Origin: Promethearchaeota archaeon
Lineage (GTDB): Archaea > Asgardarchaeota > Lokiarchaeia > Sigynarchaeales > SOKP01
Length of the DNA: 7,064 bases
Assembly (NCBI GenBank): GCA_019057775.1
Contig: JAHLWT010000211.1
Location: 1-7,064, forward strand
Direction of reading: 5' to 3'
How positions within the stretch are numbered: the stretch's first letter is position 1; each line of letters begins with the position of its first letter. The notes under the pieces were generated by a model. That model saw only the letters and a program-made list of their open reading frames with translations, did not search any database and had not been told where the DNA came from. The position numbers were made by a program, and so were the translations under genes. This document shows, piece by piece, positions 6,841 through 7,064 of the stretch.

Positions 6841-6890
6841 CCCCGTGAAACCCTGCGTAGCAGGAGCAATGAAGTTGCTGTTTCACAGGG
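6841..6890. repeat. 50-bp structured repeat, copy 3, opposite orientation to copy 2
   Basis: The outer arms CCCCGTGAAAC (6841-6851) and GTTTCACAGGG (6880-6890) pair with one mismatch. The inner hairpins are CCTGC-GTA-GCAGG (6852-6864) and AGCAA-TGAAG-TTGCT (6865-6879). Read in reverse complement, the loops become TTC-centred then TAC, the same order as in copy 2. This copy is therefore best seen as inverted. It is 4 bp (TTCA) from copy 2, making a paired unit at 6787-6890. Confidence 0.8.
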
Positions 6891-6953
6891 TAACCTTTTG
6901 ACTTTTATCTTGTTGTTTATTCTTTACTACTTCCTGCTTCGAGCCTTGAACTA

Positions 6954-7064
6954 TTAAGGATTAGAATATTTTTCAGCAATAATGTCTAATAGTTTAAAGA
7001 TTTCTTCCGGATCAAGTGATGTAAGTAATTGTAAGCGGATTTCCTTAAAATGAGGCAGGGACTT
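6954..7064 (-). CDS. Unrecognised protein, C-terminal 36 residues
   Basis: The frame is open from the window edge to a TAA at 6954-6956. The translation starts KSLPHFKEIRLQLLTSL and ends IIAEKYSNP, with DPEEIFKLLD between, and looks amphipathic and helical. The regular charge pattern and clean stop suggest a genuine gene end. I do not recognise the family. Its stop lies 63 bp before the inverted repeat pair at 6787-6890. Confidence 0.5.
   Translation of the reverse strand, partial: KSLPHFKEIRLQLLTSLDPEEIFKLLDIIAEKYSNP

Noticed and set aside
6787..6890. Bidirectional intrinsic terminator
   Set aside because: The stems are strong, but no T-tract follows on either strand. The three-part architecture and repetition fit a repeat family better, although a termination effect is not excluded.
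6787..6890. CRISPR array
   Set aside because: There are only two adjacent units, in opposite orientation, with a 4-bp spacer and no cas genes.
6665..6901. Plus-strand open frame of 78 codons across the paired repeats
   Set aside because: It is antisense to the asparagine-synthetase fragment, and its second half is simply a translation of the 50-bp repeats.

Overview
This window is a decayed surface-polysaccharide region, most likely from a member of the Bacteroidota. Three things point there. The DNA is AT-rich. The intact genes have no recognisable Shine-Dalgarno sequence before their ATG. The best promoter match (upstream of 5760) fits the Bacteroidota TTG / TAnnTTTG pattern. Every gene I can support reads on the minus strand, so transcription runs from high to low coordinates. 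I cannot name a genus.

Right flank (about 5958-7064). In transcription order this holds the last 36 codons of an unrecognised gene (6954-7064), a pair of 50-bp structured repeats in opposite orientation (6787-6890), the 3' part of an asparagine-synthetase (AsnB-type) gene that has lost its 5' end, and an IS5-type transposase remnant with an internal deletion and a frameshift. The junction between the last two carries a 40-bp segment resembling the start of the oxidoreductase gene at the far end of the window.

Core (633-5760). A likely promoter precedes a compact run of genes. First come two SDR nucleotide-sugar epimerases related to CDP-paratose 2-epimerase. Next is a class I SAM methyltransferase that is now a pseudogene, then a GT2 glycosyltransferase of the dolichyl-phosphate-mannose-synthase type. 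After a 346-bp gap comes a multi-spanning GT-C-like membrane glycosyltransferase. A reasonable inference is that the epimerases make an unusual NDP-sugar, the GT2 enzyme loads a sugar onto a polyprenyl phosphate, and the GT-C enzyme transfers it to a glycan or protein at the outer face of the inner membrane. Loss of the methyltransferase suggests the product is altered or the cassette is dying.

Left flank (1-598). The N-terminal 126 codons of a bi-domain oxidoreductase end just before a third copy of the 50-bp repeat. Beyond it a short open frame runs off the window.

The most interesting signal is the 50-bp repeat. All three copies have the same length and can fold into an outer stem carrying two hairpins (a three-way junction). 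The hairpin stems differ in sequence between copies but keep their pairing. All three copies lie next to broken genes.
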